Numbered from the stretch's first letter, positions 27,663-36,905 are shown. The stretch: 50,149 nucleotides of DNA from an uncultured Clostridia bacterium (GCA_934141475.1 CAKPCG010000010.1:1-50149); one strand, 5' to 3'. Notes: generated by a model from the letters alone, not told the origin. Made by a program: numbers and translations.

Positions 27663-28550
27663 ATGAATAATGACATGTATGAAATCATTAAAAATAGAAA
27701 GGGATTTATAGCAGCACTAGATCAAAGTGGTGGAAGCAGTAGCAAAACATTAAAAGCATATGGAATACCAGAAACAGAATATAGTACTGAAGAAGAAATG
27801 TTTGATTTAATCCATGAAATGAGAAAAAGAGTATTTACAAGTAAATCATTTACAAGTGAACATATAATAGGAGCTATTTTATTTGAAAAAACAATGCTTT
27901 CAAAAGTAAATGATGAATATACTGCAGATTATCTATGGAATAATAAAAACATAGTATCATTCTTAAAAGTAGATAAAGGTCTACAAGAGGAAAAAAATGG
28001 TGTTAAATTAATGAAAGAAATACCAGAACTTGCTAAGGAATTAGAAGAAGCAAGAGAAAAAAATGTATTTGGAACAAAAATGAGATCTGTTATATATGAA
28101 GCAAATCCAGAAGGAATAAAAGAAATTGTAAAACAACAATTTGAATTCGCAAAAATAATATGTGATGCAGGATTAGTTCCAATTATTGAACCAGAAGTAG
28201 ACATTCATTCACAAGAAAAAGAAAAATGTGAAGAAATCTTAAAAGAAGAAATAAAAGCAATGTTAGAAAATTGGAATAAAGAAGACAAAATAATGTTTAA
28301 ATTTACAATCCCTACAATTGCAAATCATTATTTAGACTTATATGATTATGAATGTGTAGTAAGAATAGTTGCATTATCAGGAGGATATGACATAGAAGAA
28401 GCTGTAAAATTATTATCTGAAAATAACAAAATGATAGCAAGCTTTTCAAGAGCTTTATTACAAGACTTAAATGCACATCAAAGTCAAGAAGAATTTGATC
28501 AAAAATTAAATGATGTTATTGTTAAAATTTATGAAGCTTCTATTACTTAG
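27663..28550 (+). CDS. fda: class I fructose-1,6-bisphosphate aldolase
   Basis: This 295-residue Schiff-base aldolase cleaves fructose-1,6-bisphosphate in glycolysis. FIAALDQSGGSSSKTL, FEKTMLSKV, FLKVDKGLQEE (substrate Lys), FGTKMRSVIYEANP, VPIIEPEVDI and MFKFTIPT (Schiff-base Lys region) match bacterial class I single-domain enzymes. It is complete. AAGTAGGTAA precedes the ATG. Confidence 0.88.
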   Translation: MNNDMYEIIKNRKGFIAALDQSGGSSSKTLKAYGIPETEYSTEEEMFDLIHEMRKRVFTSKSFTSEHIIGAILFEKTMLSKVNDEYTADYLWNNKNIVSFLKVDKGLQEEKNGVKLMKEIPELAKELEEAREKNVFGTKMRSVIYEANPEGIKEIVKQQFEFAKIICDAGLVPIIEPEVDIHSQEKEKCEEILKEEIKAMLENWNKEDKIMFKFTIPTIANHYLDLYDYECVVRIVALSGGYDIEEAVKLLSENNKMIASFSRALLQDLNAHQSQEEFDQKLNDVIVKIYEASIT

Positions 28551-28574
28551 AAGAAATTTTGGCAAAATATTAAT

Positions 28575-28619
28575 AATTGAGGTGGAAAATATGAAGGTTT
28601 CTGCCTCAATATTTTTTTA
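28575..28619 (+). terminator. terminator after aldolase gene
   Basis: ATTGAGG...GGAAA pairs with TTTC...CCTCAAT, followed by A and seven T. Confidence 0.75.
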
Positions 28620-28648
28620 TGCCATAAATAAAACGGAAACAAAAGCTA

Positions 28649-28677
28649 TTGCTAAATACATAAAAAGATGCTATACT
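28649..28677 (+). promoter_or_regulatory. promoter for GGDEF gene
   Basis: TTGCTA, a 17-nt spacer, then TATACT. Downstream, CTTCTC-GAATT-GAGAAG (28701-28717) is an inverted repeat that could be an operator in the leader. Confidence 0.55.
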
Positions 28678-28772
28678 ATATGTGTTTTAGAGTTGGTTTA
28701 CTTCTCGAATTGAGAAGAAATTAAGGTTTATTTTCAATTTATTTTGGATTTTACAAAAAGGAGGAAAACAAA

Positions 28773-29888
28773 ATGAACTATTATACAGCTATAGCATTAA
28801 TAACAGAATTTATAGCAATGGTTTTGGTAGCAACAGTTTCCACTAACCGGAATTTTCACAAAAAAACAAGAAAGGGCCTTATAATTACATTTAGTTTGGT
28901 TATGCTAGGTTCTTTATGTGACTGGTTAAGTGCATTTATTGAAATCGGTTCTATCCAAGTGATTATAAAAGGCTTGGATTACATCAAAACGCTAGAATTT
29001 ATATTACGGTTAGCTAGATTTGTATTAATGCCAATATTACCAATTATATGTGCTAAAGCGTTATTTCAAGAAAAAGCACAAATTATGTTTTCTGATGAGG
29101 TATATAAAATATTAAAAAAATTTATATTAACAGAAGAAGTAATAGTAGTATTAAGTTGGATTATTTTGTCGTATAATAGTGAAATATTCTATAAAACGAT
29201 ATACAAATTATATGTTTCGACATTTATAATCTCTACAATATTTCTTTTTGCTAGCGCATTGGAATTTAGCCAATTTTATCAAACAAACAATATGCTACAA
29301 TTAATTATAATTATTGTATTTGTAACCATAGGAATTATAATGCAAATACTAAACCCAAAAATAAGAATCTGCTGGATTATAATTGCAGTTTCATCAAATT
29401 TTATTTATGTATATTATAATGAGTTAATACAGTGTATAGATGGATTAACTCAGCTATTAAATCAAATTAGTTTTAACAACTATTTAGCGGGTATAAATAA
29501 AAAAATAATTGTAATTATTTTTGATATTGATAGTTTTAAGAAAATTAACGACAATTTTGGGCATGAATTTGGAGACAAAATATTAAAAATTGTAAGCAAA
29601 ACTCTTAAAGAAAAATATCAAAACTATGGCAGGGTTTATAGAATTGGAGGAGATGAATTTGCAGTTATACTCGAAAGAAATCTAGAAAATGTAGGTCTTA
29701 TTAATGATGAATTTAAAAGAGCTATTGAAGAAGAAAGAGAAAAAGATGATAGAATGCCAAGTGTTTCTTATGGTCTAGAATCATATGATCCTAAAAATAT
29801 GGAAGTACACTGTGTATTTGAGACCAAGGAAAATGCAGATAAAAGAATGTACAAAAATAAAGAACAAAACAATGTAAAAAACAAATAA
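28773..29888 (+). CDS. membrane diguanylate cyclase (GGDEF)
   Basis: The product has 371 residues. Seven or so helices fill residues 1-215, like a 7TM sensor, followed by a GGDEF domain that makes cyclic di-GMP. The active-site GGDEF is intact at 292-296 (RIGGDEFAVIL), and FKKINDNFGHEFGDKIL is the usual preceding motif. No RxxD inhibitory site is seen. Codon use differs from the neighbours: two in-frame CGG codons (28848, 29007) must be Arg for the frame to stay open. This suggests recent transfer and matters for the CGG hypothesis. AAAGGAGG lies before the ATG. Confidence 0.88.
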   Translation: MNYYTAIALITEFIAMVLVATVSTNRNFHKKTRKGLIITFSLVMLGSLCDWLSAFIEIGSIQVIIKGLDYIKTLEFILRLARFVLMPILPIICAKALFQEKAQIMFSDEVYKILKKFILTEEVIVVLSWIILSYNSEIFYKTIYKLYVSTFIISTIFLFASALEFSQFYQTNNMLQLIIIIVFVTIGIIMQILNPKIRICWIIIAVSSNFIYVYYNELIQCIDGLTQLLNQISFNNYLAGINKKIIVIIFDIDSFKKINDNFGHEFGDKILKIVSKTLKEKYQNYGRVYRIGGDEFAVILERNLENVGLINDEFKRAIEEEREKDDRMPSVSYGLESYDPKNMEVHCVFETKENADKRMYKNKEQNNVKNK

Positions 29889-29901
29889 AATTGAAGCAAA
29901 A

Positions 29902-29931
29902 GCACAAGAAAATTATTTCTTGTGTTTTTTT
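29902..29931 (+). terminator. terminator after GGDEF gene
   Basis: CACAAGAAA and TTTCTTGTG form a 9-bp stem, followed by seven T. Confidence 0.85.
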
Positions 29932-30040
29932 GCGATAAAGACAATGCAAAAATAAGGTATAATAAAACGATAATTTAATTTTTTTAACTTTCTTGCATAT
30001 ATTTTTTAGCAAGTAAAGTTTTTATTTTGGGAGGAAAAAG

Positions 30041-30601
30041 ATGAAAGTTACAGAATTATTACTACTTAGCGTAGGTCTTGCAATGGATGCTTTTGCAGTA
30101 TCTATATGTAAAGGTATATCAATGAAGAAAATGAATTGGAAAAAAGCAATAATAATAGGACTTTATTTTGGAGGCTTTCAAGCATTAATGCCAACAATAG
30201 GGTTCTTCTTAGGGTCTGCATTTCAAAGTCTAATTACAAATATTGATCACTGGATTGCATTTATATTACTTGCAATTATAGGAGGAGGAATGATTAAAGA
30301 ATCATTTGAAGAAGACAGTGAAAATAGAAATGACGATGTAAGTTTCAAAACAATGATACTACTTGCAATTGCAACAAGTATAGATGCTTTAGCTGTAGGA
30401 ATAACCTTTGCGTTTTTAAATGTAAATCTAATTTTAGCTGTAAGCTTAATTGGTATAATAACATTTATAATAGCAGTTTTAGGAACAAAAATTGGAAACA
30501 GATTTGGAGACAAATATGAGAGAAAAGCAGAAATTGTTGGAGGAGTTATTTTAATTTTATTAGGTTTAAAAATATTGTTGGAACATTTAGGTATAATATA
30601 A
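30041..30601 (+). CDS. mntP: putative manganese efflux pump MntP
   Basis: This 186-residue protein has six helices. Its two internal repeats each have an Asp-rich motif: GLAMDAFAVSICKG and ATSIDALAVGITFA. This is characteristic of MntP, which exports Mn(II). A cytoplasmic acidic loop (SFEEDSENRNDD) lies between the halves. GGGAGGA lies 9 nt before the ATG. No Mn riboswitch (yybP-ykoY) is recognisable in the 150 nt upstream. Confidence 0.9.
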   Translation: MKVTELLLLSVGLAMDAFAVSICKGISMKKMNWKKAIIIGLYFGGFQALMPTIGFFLGSAFQSLITNIDHWIAFILLAIIGGGMIKESFEEDSENRNDDVSFKTMILLAIATSIDALAVGITFAFLNVNLILAVSLIGIITFIIAVLGTKIGNRFGDKYERKAEIVGGVILILLGLKILLEHLGII

Positions 30602-30624
30602 TATTAAAGAAATTATTAAGATTA

Positions 30625-30652
30625 TTGACTTTATAAAATTATATATTATACT
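30625..30652 (+). promoter_or_regulatory. promoter for ABC exporter operon
   Basis: TTGACT, a 16-nt spacer, then TATACT, 18 nt before the ATG. Confidence 0.65.
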
Positions 30653-30670
30653 AGAAAATAGGAGGGAAAA

Positions 30671-31576
30671 ATGGAAAAAACAATTTTAAAATGTGATAAA
30701 ATATGCAAAAAATTTGGAAAAAAACAAATACTAGATAATGTATCATTAGAAGTTAAAAGTGGCGATATTTTAGGATTTATAGGTCCAAATGGAGCGGGAA
30801 AAACAACAACAATTAAATTATTATTAGGATTACAAAGTATAGATAGCGGAAAAGTTACAATAAATGGATATGATATAGAAAAAAACTTTGAAAAAGCAAT
30901 AGAAAAAGTTGGAGCAATAGTGGAAAATCCAGATTTATATATGTATTTAAGTGGATATGAAAATCTTAAATTAATAAAAAACATGTATAAAAATGTAGAT
31001 AAAAAAAGAATAGATGAAGTTGTAAAACTAGTAAAGCTTGAAAAAAGAATAAATGACAAAGTATCAAAATATTCATTAGGAATGAGACAAAGGCTAGGAA
31101 TTGCACAAGCTCTAATACACAAACCAAATTTATTAATTCTAGATGAACCAACAAATGGACTAGATCCTGAAGGAATAAAAGAATTAAGAGATTTAATAAA
31201 AAATTTAGCTGAAAATGAGAATATGGCAATAATTATCTCTAGTCATAACTTAGCAGAATTGGAAAGCTTTTGTAATAAAGTTACAATAATAAAAAATGGA
31301 AAAATAGTTGAAACAAATTCAATAAGTGAAGTTAAAAAGGTAGAAAAATCATATATTGTAGAAGTTGATGATATTGAAAATATTGAAAATTTACTAGATT
31401 ACCCATTAGAAAAAATAAATAATAAAAAGATAAAAATACAAGTAGAAAAAGAAGATGTGCCTCAGGTTGTTGAAAGCTTAGTTAAAGCAAATAAAAAAAT
31501 TTATATGGTAAATGAAGAAATTTTAAGCTTGGAAGATGCATTCTTAAAAAAGACAGGAGGTAATATAATTGAATAA
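30671..31576 (+). CDS. ABC transporter ATP-binding protein
   Basis: This 301-residue ATPase of an ABC-2 type exporter has Walker A GPNGAGKTTT, the signature YSLGMRQRLGIAQAL, Walker B LLILDEPTNGLDP and the switch His in SSHNL. A C-terminal extension of about 80 residues resembles that of bacitracin/lantibiotic-type exporters (BcrA-like). Its stop overlaps the permease start by 8 nt. Substrate unknown. Confidence 0.9.
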   Translation: MEKTILKCDKICKKFGKKQILDNVSLEVKSGDILGFIGPNGAGKTTTIKLLLGLQSIDSGKVTINGYDIEKNFEKAIEKVGAIVENPDLYMYLSGYENLKLIKNMYKNVDKKRIDEVVKLVKLEKRINDKVSKYSLGMRQRLGIAQALIHKPNLLILDEPTNGLDPEGIKELRDLIKNLAENENMAIIISSHNLAELESFCNKVTIIKNGKIVETNSISEVKKVEKSYIVEVDDIENIENLLDYPLEKINNKKIKIQVEKEDVPQVVESLVKANKKIYMVNEEILSLEDAFLKKTGGNIIE

Positions 31577-32984
31577 TCTTATAAAAAATGAAATAACAAA
31601 AATATTAAAAAAGAAAGTTTTTCTAGTAATACTAATAGTTGTATTTATATTTATAATAATATCAAATCTTTTAAATAAATATGCCTTTATAGCTATGTCA
31701 AAAGTTTCGGATTATAATGATAAATATATAGAATATTTAAATGAAGAACTAAAAAATCTAAATCCTAATAATCCAGAACAATTAGAAATGTATATAAGTG
31801 ACCTAAATGAATTAGAATTATGTAATTTACAAAAACAATATGATTATAATTCCTGGCAATATACAATTGTGCAAGAAAAAGCAGGTACATATATAGATAA
31901 TATTAACCAAATAAAATACAAAACAAAAGATGATGAAGAATTACAAAAAGCTCAAGATGAATATAACAAATTTAAAGAACAATTAAATTCAAATGATTGG
32001 AAAAAATTTGCTACTGAAGAATTAGAAGCATTAGAAAAATCAAAACAAGAATTAGGAGAGGGAATAAAAGACCCCTCATTAGATTTACAAATAGAAGTAG
32101 CTAAAATGAGATTAGATTACAACATAGAATATGGGCAAAACTTTAAAGACGAAGCATTACAAAGATACTTAAGTAGTAAAAATACTTTACTTGAATTAGA
32201 AAAGCAAAATAACAAAACATATTCAAATGAGAAAGAATATCAAGATGCTCAAGAAAATGCGGAAAAAAGTAAATATGCAATAGAAAATGACAAAGATATA
32301 TTCAATCAAAGTGATGCTAGAGGAATATTATTAGATTTTATTTCAAACTATGAACTTTTTATTATAATAACCATAGTTTTTGTTGCTGGCTCAATTGTAA
32401 GTGAAGAATTTAATAAGGGAACAATAAAATTATTACTTGTAAGACCTTATAGTAGGATAAAAATATTACTTGCAAAATTTATAACAGTACTTATAACTAT
32501 ATTATTTATAATAGCATTTACTTTAATAGCACAATTCATAGTAGGAGGAATAGTATTTGGATTTGATTCGTTAAAAATACCAGATGTGATTTATAACCAT
32601 AACACAGGAAGTTTAATAGAAATAAGCATATTTAAGAGTGTCATTTTATCAGCATTAGGAAGACTTCCTATCTACATTTTAATTGGTTCGCTAGCTTTTG
32701 CATTAGGAACATTACTTAATAATACAGGTATCGCAATTACAATATCTCTACTTGGATATATGGTATCAAGTATAATTAATGAATTAGTATACCAATACAA
32801 TTTAAAGAATTTTAAATTTTTTGTTACAACAAATTGGGATTTTACTCAGTATTATTATGGAAATTTGCCAACCCTTCAAGGATTAAGCATGGGATTTTCA
32901 TGTATAATTTGTTTAATATATTTTGCTGTAATGATAATTCCAACTTTTATAGTGTTTAAAAAGAAAAATATAAAAAATGTATAA
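31569..32984 (+). CDS. ABC-2 type permease
   Basis: The product has 471 residues and starts at TTG with AGGAGGT 7 nt upstream. One helix at about 17-36 is followed by a long extracytoplasmic coiled region (about 45-255) rich in Glu, Lys and Gln, then five more helices. VSEEFNKGTIKLLLVRPYSR is the ABC-2 family signature between helices. It pairs with the upstream ATPase. The large coiled loop is a feature of peptide or antibiotic exporters, but nothing fixes the substrate. Confidence 0.85.
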   Translation: MNNLIKNEITKILKKKVFLVILIVVFIFIIISNLLNKYAFIAMSKVSDYNDKYIEYLNEELKNLNPNNPEQLEMYISDLNELELCNLQKQYDYNSWQYTIVQEKAGTYIDNINQIKYKTKDDEELQKAQDEYNKFKEQLNSNDWKKFATEELEALEKSKQELGEGIKDPSLDLQIEVAKMRLDYNIEYGQNFKDEALQRYLSSKNTLLELEKQNNKTYSNEKEYQDAQENAEKSKYAIENDKDIFNQSDARGILLDFISNYELFIIITIVFVAGSIVSEEFNKGTIKLLLVRPYSRIKILLAKFITVLITILFIIAFTLIAQFIVGGIVFGFDSLKIPDVIYNHNTGSLIEISIFKSVILSALGRLPIYILIGSLAFALGTLLNNTGIAITISLLGYMVSSIINELVYQYNLKNFKFFVTTNWDFTQYYYGNLPTLQGLSMGFSCIICLIYFAVMIIPTFIVFKKKNIKNV

Positions 32985-33005
32985 AAATTATATGTGGTAA
33001 AAAGT

Positions 33006-33048
33006 CAAAAGAGAGTATTTATTATCAAAGAAAAATACTCTCTTTTAA
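33006..33048 (+). terminator. terminator after ABC permease
   Basis: AAAAGAGAGTATTT and AAATACTCTCTTTT form a 14-nt-arm stem. Confidence 0.8.
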
Positions 33049-33087
33049 TTTACTTTATGTAAAATGAAAACAAAATAACAAAAAAGC

Positions 33088-33116
33088 TTGACACGTAAAT
33101 AAACATATAATAAAAT
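33088..33116 (+). promoter_or_regulatory. promoter for pyrB-pyrI
   Basis: TTGACA, a 17-nt spacer, then TAAAAT. A leader of about 90 nt follows, which shares sequence with the region before the GT8 gene at 43093. Confidence 0.65.
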
Positions 33117-33140
33117 ATAAAAAAATTAAGAAGGTAAGGT

Positions 33141-33215
33141 TTGAAAAATAATTGTAAAATACAATATTTTTAATCAAATTTTATGCCTTAAAAGAAAGGA
33201 ATGTTGGTAAAAATG
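33141..33215 (+). repeat. pyrB leader sharing sequence with GT8 leader
   Basis: TTGAAAAAT, AAATACAATATTTTT, ATCAA, GCCT, GGAAT and GTAAAAATG occur in the same order as at 43030-43095, with small gaps. This is much more similarity than AT-richness would give for two unrelated leaders. No known riboswitch is recognised. Confidence 0.55.
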
Positions 33216-34127
33216 AAAAACTTAATCGATATAAAACAATTATCAGTAAAAGAAATAGATGAATTAATTGAAGTAGCCAAAGATATAATTGCACATCCAG
33301 AAAAATATCATGAAAAGTGCAAATATAAAAAATTGGCTACTTTATTTTTTGAACCAAGCACAAGAACAAGACTAAGCTTTGAGGCTGCAATGATGGAACT
33401 TGGAGGAAATGTAATAGGATTTTCAGAGGCATCTTCAAGCTCAGCATCTAAAGGTGAAAGTGTATCAGATACAATAAGAGTAGTTGGAGCATATAGTGAT
33501 ATAATTGCAATGAGACACCCAAAAGAAGGAGCCCCACTAGTAGCTTCTTTAAAATCAACAGTACCTATTATAAATGCAGGAGATGGAGGACATAATCATC
33601 CAACTCAAACATTAACAGATTTGCTAACAATATCATGTGAAAAAAATAGATTAAACAATTTAACTATAGGTTTATGTGGAGATTTAAAATTTGGAAGAAC
33701 TGTACATTCATTAATTACTGCAATGTCCAGATATGAAAATATAAAATTTGTATTAATCTCACCAGAAGAATTAAAAATACCTGAATATGTAAAAGAAGAA
33801 ATATTAGATAAAAATAAAATAGAATATGTTGAAACAAATGATATAGAAGAATATTTAGATAAATTAGATATTTTATACATGACAAGAGTTCAAAAAGAAA
33901 GATTTTTTAATGAAGAAGATTATTTAAGACTAAAAGATTATTACATATTAAATAAAGAAAAATTAGAAAAAGCAAAAGAAGATTTATGTATATTACACCC
34001 ATTACCAAGAGTAAATGAAATATCAGTAGAAGTAGATGAAGATCCAAGAGCATGTTATTTTAAACAAGCTAAATATGGAAAATACATAAGAATGGCATTA
34101 ATTTTAAAATTATTAGAAATAGATTAG
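33213..34127 (+). CDS. pyrB: aspartate carbamoyltransferase catalytic subunit
   Basis: This enzyme of about 304 residues commits aspartate to pyrimidine synthesis. The carbamoyl-phosphate loop is FFEPSTRTRLSFE, SASKGESVSDT follows, then GDGGHNHPTQTLTD and LHPLPRVNEI. The length fits a catalytic chain. An in-frame ATG at 33201 touches the GAAAGGA site, so ATG 33213 is preferred. pyrI follows 11 nt downstream, so a PyrB6PyrI6-type allosteric enzyme is expected. Confidence 0.93.
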   Translation: MKNLIDIKQLSVKEIDELIEVAKDIIAHPEKYHEKCKYKKLATLFFEPSTRTRLSFEAAMMELGGNVIGFSEASSSSASKGESVSDTIRVVGAYSDIIAMRHPKEGAPLVASLKSTVPIINAGDGGHNHPTQTLTDLLTISCEKNRLNNLTIGLCGDLKFGRTVHSLITAMSRYENIKFVLISPEELKIPEYVKEEILDKNKIEYVETNDIEEYLDKLDILYMTRVQKERFFNEEDYLRLKDYYILNKEKLEKAKEDLCILHPLPRVNEISVEVDEDPRACYFKQAKYGKYIRMALILKLLEID

Positions 34128-34138
34128 GAGGATTTTTT

Positions 34139-34561
34139 ATGAACATAGATAGCATAAAAGAAGGTATAGTAATAGACCATATTCAAGCTAAAAGAGGATT
34201 AGATATATATAATGCTTTAAAACTAGGGGAATTAGATTGTTCTGTTGCAATAATAACTAATGCAAAAAGTAAAAAAATGGGAAGAAAAGACATTATAAAA
34301 ATTGATAAAAATATTGATTTAGATTTAAATATATTAGGATATATAGATCCTAATATAACAATAAACAAAATAAAAGATGATGCAAGGGTTGAAAAATATC
34401 ATGTTGAACTTCCAAAAAAAATAGTAAACATAATAAAATGTAAAAATCCAAGATGTATTACATCTGTAGAGCAAGAATTAGATCAAATTTTTGTTCTGGC
34501 AGATAAAGATAAGAAAAAATATCGTTGCAAGTATTGCGAAACATTAAGTGAAGAAATATAA
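34139..34561 (+). CDS. pyrI: aspartate carbamoyltransferase regulatory subunit
   Basis: This 140-residue subunit binds nucleotides and Zn and tunes PyrB. The N-terminal nucleotide-binding domain holds GIVIDHIQAKRGLDIYNAL. The C-terminal Zn site has Cys ligands in KCKNPRCIT and RCKYCE. AGGAGG lies 9 nt before the ATG. The pyrB-pyrI pairing is usual in Clostridia. Confidence 0.93.
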   Translation: MNIDSIKEGIVIDHIQAKRGLDIYNALKLGELDCSVAIITNAKSKKMGRKDIIKIDKNIDLDLNILGYIDPNITINKIKDDARVEKYHVELPKKIVNIIKCKNPRCITSVEQELDQIFVLADKDKKKYRCKYCETLSEEI

Positions 34562-34576
34562 AAAAGGAGAAAAAAT

Positions 34577-35134
34577 ATGAAACTATATGTTATAAGACAT
34601 GGACAAACAGATTGGAATCTTGCTAATAAAACTCAAGGGAAAACAGATATAGAATTAAATAGTACAGGAATTGAGCAAGCAAGAAATGCAAAAGAAAAAA
34701 TAGAAAAATTAAATATAGATGTAATAATTTCATCTCCATTAAAAAGAGCCAAAAAAACAGCGGAGATAATAAATGAAAAAAATAACTGTAAAGTAATATA
34801 TGACAAAGCCTTAGAAGAAAGAGGATTTGGAAATATAGAAGGTTTATCTATTGAAGAAGTAAAAAAAGATCTAAAAGAAAGAGAAAATTATAACGATTAT
34901 AATTTAAACTTAAAAGGAGATAATGTAGAACCAGTAAGAGATTTATGTGACAGAGTATGGGGATTATTAGATAAGTTAAAACAAGAATACCAAGGAAAAA
35001 ATGTTTTACTTGTAACACATGGTGGAACAAGTAGAGCAATAAATGCTTATTTTAATGGAATAGGAGAGGACGGTATACTAGTAAGTCCTCAAATGAGAAA
35101 TTGCGAAATAAAAGAATATCAATATAAAGATTAA
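34577..35134 (+). CDS. histidine phosphatase family protein
   Basis: This 185-residue phosphoglycerate-mutase-like phosphatase has the catalytic VIRHGQTDWNLANKTQG (phospho-His), SSPLKRAKKTAEI, ALEERGFGNIEG and LLVTHGGTSRAI (second His). It could be a broad phosphatase or a CobC/GpmB-like enzyme. AAAGGAG lies before the ATG, 15 nt after pyrI, so it is probably in the same operon. Confidence 0.88.
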   Translation: MKLYVIRHGQTDWNLANKTQGKTDIELNSTGIEQARNAKEKIEKLNIDVIISSPLKRAKKTAEIINEKNNCKVIYDKALEERGFGNIEGLSIEEVKKDLKERENYNDYNLNLKGDNVEPVRDLCDRVWGLLDKLKQEYQGKNVLLVTHGGTSRAINAYFNGIGEDGILVSPQMRNCEIKEYQYKD

Positions 35135-35202
35135 AATGTAACATTTTGTATACTTTCCTAATATTATGTATTATAAACTAATTTTAGGAGGTAAAATTCA
35201 AA

Positions 35203-35586
35203 ATGCGAAATAGATGTATGCGTTGTTGTTGCATGAACAACAATTTTATGAATATGCAAAATAAATGTAATAACCCAAATCTAATAGAAAATTGTTGCAG
35301 TAATGTAGGAAATTTAGTTACTGCTTATAATGACAATTGTGGATGCGGATTTGATGATAATTATATGGATATATTTCCAGAAAACCCAATGCTTGCACAA
35401 AGTTATGTTCCTACTCAATTTTTAGGAGAAACTTTTAAACCATGCGTTGGGTTAAAAAATGGAACAATATTTCCAGAATTAGTTAGCTCATATGAACCTG
35501 GAGATTCTATGAGACAAATTAATTATCTTGAAATGACTAATTCTATTGGAGAGGGGTGTAATGAAAATGTCAATACCAGTAGATGA
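35203..35586 (+). CDS. cotJA: spore coat protein CotJA
   Basis: The product has 127 residues. The Cys/Asn-rich N-terminus is unusual. The CotJA core is FPENPMLAQSYVPTQ, then FKPCVGLKNGTIFPELVSSYEP. It overlaps cotJB by 26 nt. AGGAGGT lies about 10 nt upstream. In Bacillus the cotJABC operon is read by sigma-E in the mother cell and its products join the spore coat. The sigma-E promoter here is not certain. Confidence 0.88.
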   Translation: MRNRCMRCCCMNNNFMNMQNKCNNPNLIENCCSNVGNLVTAYNDNCGCGFDDNYMDIFPENPMLAQSYVPTQFLGETFKPCVGLKNGTIFPELVSSYEPGDSMRQINYLEMTNSIGEGCNENVNTSR

Positions 35587-35980
35587 AAATAGAAATTGCA
35601 GTTCATGTAACAATAATGTTATGATGAACAATAATATAAATAATAATTGCCAAGAAGTAAGCCCATTAACAGCATTAAATAATCCAATGGGAATGATGAA
35701 TAATTCTTGTGAATCTTTTTGTAACTGTGAAGAAAATTCAAGAGCAAGTATGTTAAATGATATAAAATGTTTAGCATTTGCAATTCAAGAACTTGCATTA
35801 TATTTAGATACTCATCCAAATGATGAAAAGGCATTATGTTTACACAACAAATATTGCAGGGAATACAGAGAACTAACAGATAAATATCAAAAGATTTATG
35901 GACCTTTAAGTATAAATTATCCTTGTAATAAATGGAGATGGCTAGAAGAGCCTTGGCCATGGGAAGGAGGAGATGAATAA
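35561..35980 (+). CDS. cotJB: spore coat protein CotJB
   Basis: The product has about 139 residues. The Asn/Cys-rich N-terminal third is followed by the CotJB domain: LNDIKCLAFAIQELALYLDTHPND, then YCREYRELTDKYQKIYGPLS and NKWRWLEEPWPWEGG. ATG 35561 is chosen because GAGGGG lies just upstream; an in-frame TTG at 35546 precedes that site. The stop overlaps the start of cotJC by one base. Confidence 0.88.
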   Translation: MKMSIPVDENRNCSSCNNNVMMNNNINNNCQEVSPLTALNNPMGMMNNSCESFCNCEENSRASMLNDIKCLAFAIQELALYLDTHPNDEKALCLHNKYCREYRELTDKYQKIYGPLSINYPCNKWRWLEEPWPWEGGDE

Positions 35981-36177
35981 TGTGGACTTATAATAAAATG
36001 TTACAATATCCAATTAATATAAAATGTAAGGATCCAAGACTTGCAAAAGTTATAATATCACAATATGGTGGTCCAGATGGAGAACTTGCAGCATCTCTTA
36101 GATATTTATCACAACGTTTTGGAATGCCAGATCAAAATGCTAAGGCAATTTTGAATGATATAGGTACTGAAGAATGA
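35980..36177 (+). pseudogene. cotJC: cotJC, N-terminal part (interrupted by element)
   Basis: This is the first 65 codons of CotJC, a manganese-catalase-like spore coat protein. PINIKCKDPRLAKVIISQYGG, GELAASLRYLSQRFGMP and ILNDIGTEE match the family, then TGA follows at the element border. The continuation E-E-L-A-H-L-E-M-V-G lies at 39302-39703. Joining the parts at the shared GAAGAAT gives an in-frame protein of about 196 residues, the usual size. It may therefore be a split gene repaired by excision rather than a dead one. Confidence 0.9.
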
Positions 36178-36192
36178 GTACCTTAATGTTGT
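36155..36192. other. left junction (attL) of cotJC element
   Basis: GGTAC-T-GAAGAAT at 36163-36175 matches GGTAC-A-GAAGAAT at 39296-39308 except one base. The element-side arm is GTACC-TTA-ATGTTGT (36178-36192), the inverted partner of the right-end arm. Confidence 0.8.
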
Positions 36193-36256
36193 AAATATCT
36201 TATAATATTTTTTAGTAAAAATAACATATGATTAGTATAAAAAATATAGTATTTTA

Positions 36257-36285
36257 TTGAAAAATTTATGTAAATATGGTATAAT
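36257..36285 (+). promoter_or_regulatory. promoter of element lipoprotein
   Basis: TTGAAA, a 17-nt spacer, then TATAAT. It is nearly identical to the promoter at 40957-40985, including ATTATGTAAATATG or its close variant in the spacer. A 9-bp hairpin (ATCCTTCCA/TGGAAGGAT, 36312-36335) sits in the leader. Confidence 0.7.
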
Positions 36286-36383
36286 TGGCGCTAAGAAGGA
36301 CAGATACGAAGATCCTTCCAGAATTTTGGAAGGATTAAATTCTTCCATATTTTACTATATTAATTATACAAGGAGGAATAACT

Positions 36384-36887
36384 ATGAGAAAACGGATTAT
36401 TGCTATGTTATTGATGTGCATTCTTGTATGTACATTAGCGGGGTGCGAAGATGCTAACAGTGGTAGTAGTAATGGAGAAATTATAACATTACCTAGCTAT
36501 GAGCAGAACGATGAGCAAGGAGCAGATAATAGCAATGGAATGCAATTTTTAAAAACGAGGAACGTTGAAGAATATTTAGCTTTTTTAGAAAGTTTTGATT
36601 ATTCTAATTATAAAATACTTGGAATTTCTACATGTATGAATACAGGTATTTATACCAATAATGATTACTATATAATAACATATAACAAGTTAAAAGAACC
36701 TCGTGAAGCAAAAAAAACAGGAAAAGTATCATTATTTAGAACAAGAAGATATGAGGAATTTAATAATTTTATAAACAATTTAGATGATTCTAAATATGAG
36801 ATATTAGATATTTCTACATGTATGAATACTGGCGTTTATACAAGTAATGAATATTACATAGTAACATACATAGAAATAAAAAATTAA
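36384..36887 (+). CDS. lipoprotein with duplicated domain
   Basis: The product has 167 residues. The signal peptide ends in a lipobox (LVCTLAGC, Cys21), so it is a surface lipoprotein. Two repeats of about 50 residues follow. Each has R-x-x-E-E, a Phe-Leu segment, a DYSNYKIL or DDSKYEIL element, then ISTCMNTG and a Tyr-rich strand ending ITY or VTY. I do not recognise the family. A paralogue lies at 41068. One in-frame CGG (36393) must be Arg. It is cargo of the cotJC element. AGGAGG lies before the ATG. Confidence 0.75.
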   Translation: MRKRIIAMLLMCILVCTLAGCEDANSGSSNGEIITLPSYEQNDEQGADNSNGMQFLKTRNVEEYLAFLESFDYSNYKILGISTCMNTGIYTNNDYYIITYNKLKEPREAKKTGKVSLFRTRRYEEFNNFINNLDDSKYEILDISTCMNTGVYTSNEYYIVTYIEIKN

Positions 36888-36905
36888 AGTAATAATCTGG
36901 CAATG

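Noticed and set aside
28510..28713. 67-codon ORF after the aldolase gene
   Set aside because: It overlaps the aldolase end and the terminator hairpin and promoter, and lacks a ribosome site.
28841..28850. CGG in the GGDEF gene as a further skip site
   Set aside because: Skipping C there leads to a stop within about a dozen codons, while the straight reading continues into a full GGDEF domain.
29940..30040. yybP-ykoY manganese riboswitch before mntP
   Set aside because: No conserved motif or structure recognised in the short AT-rich leader.
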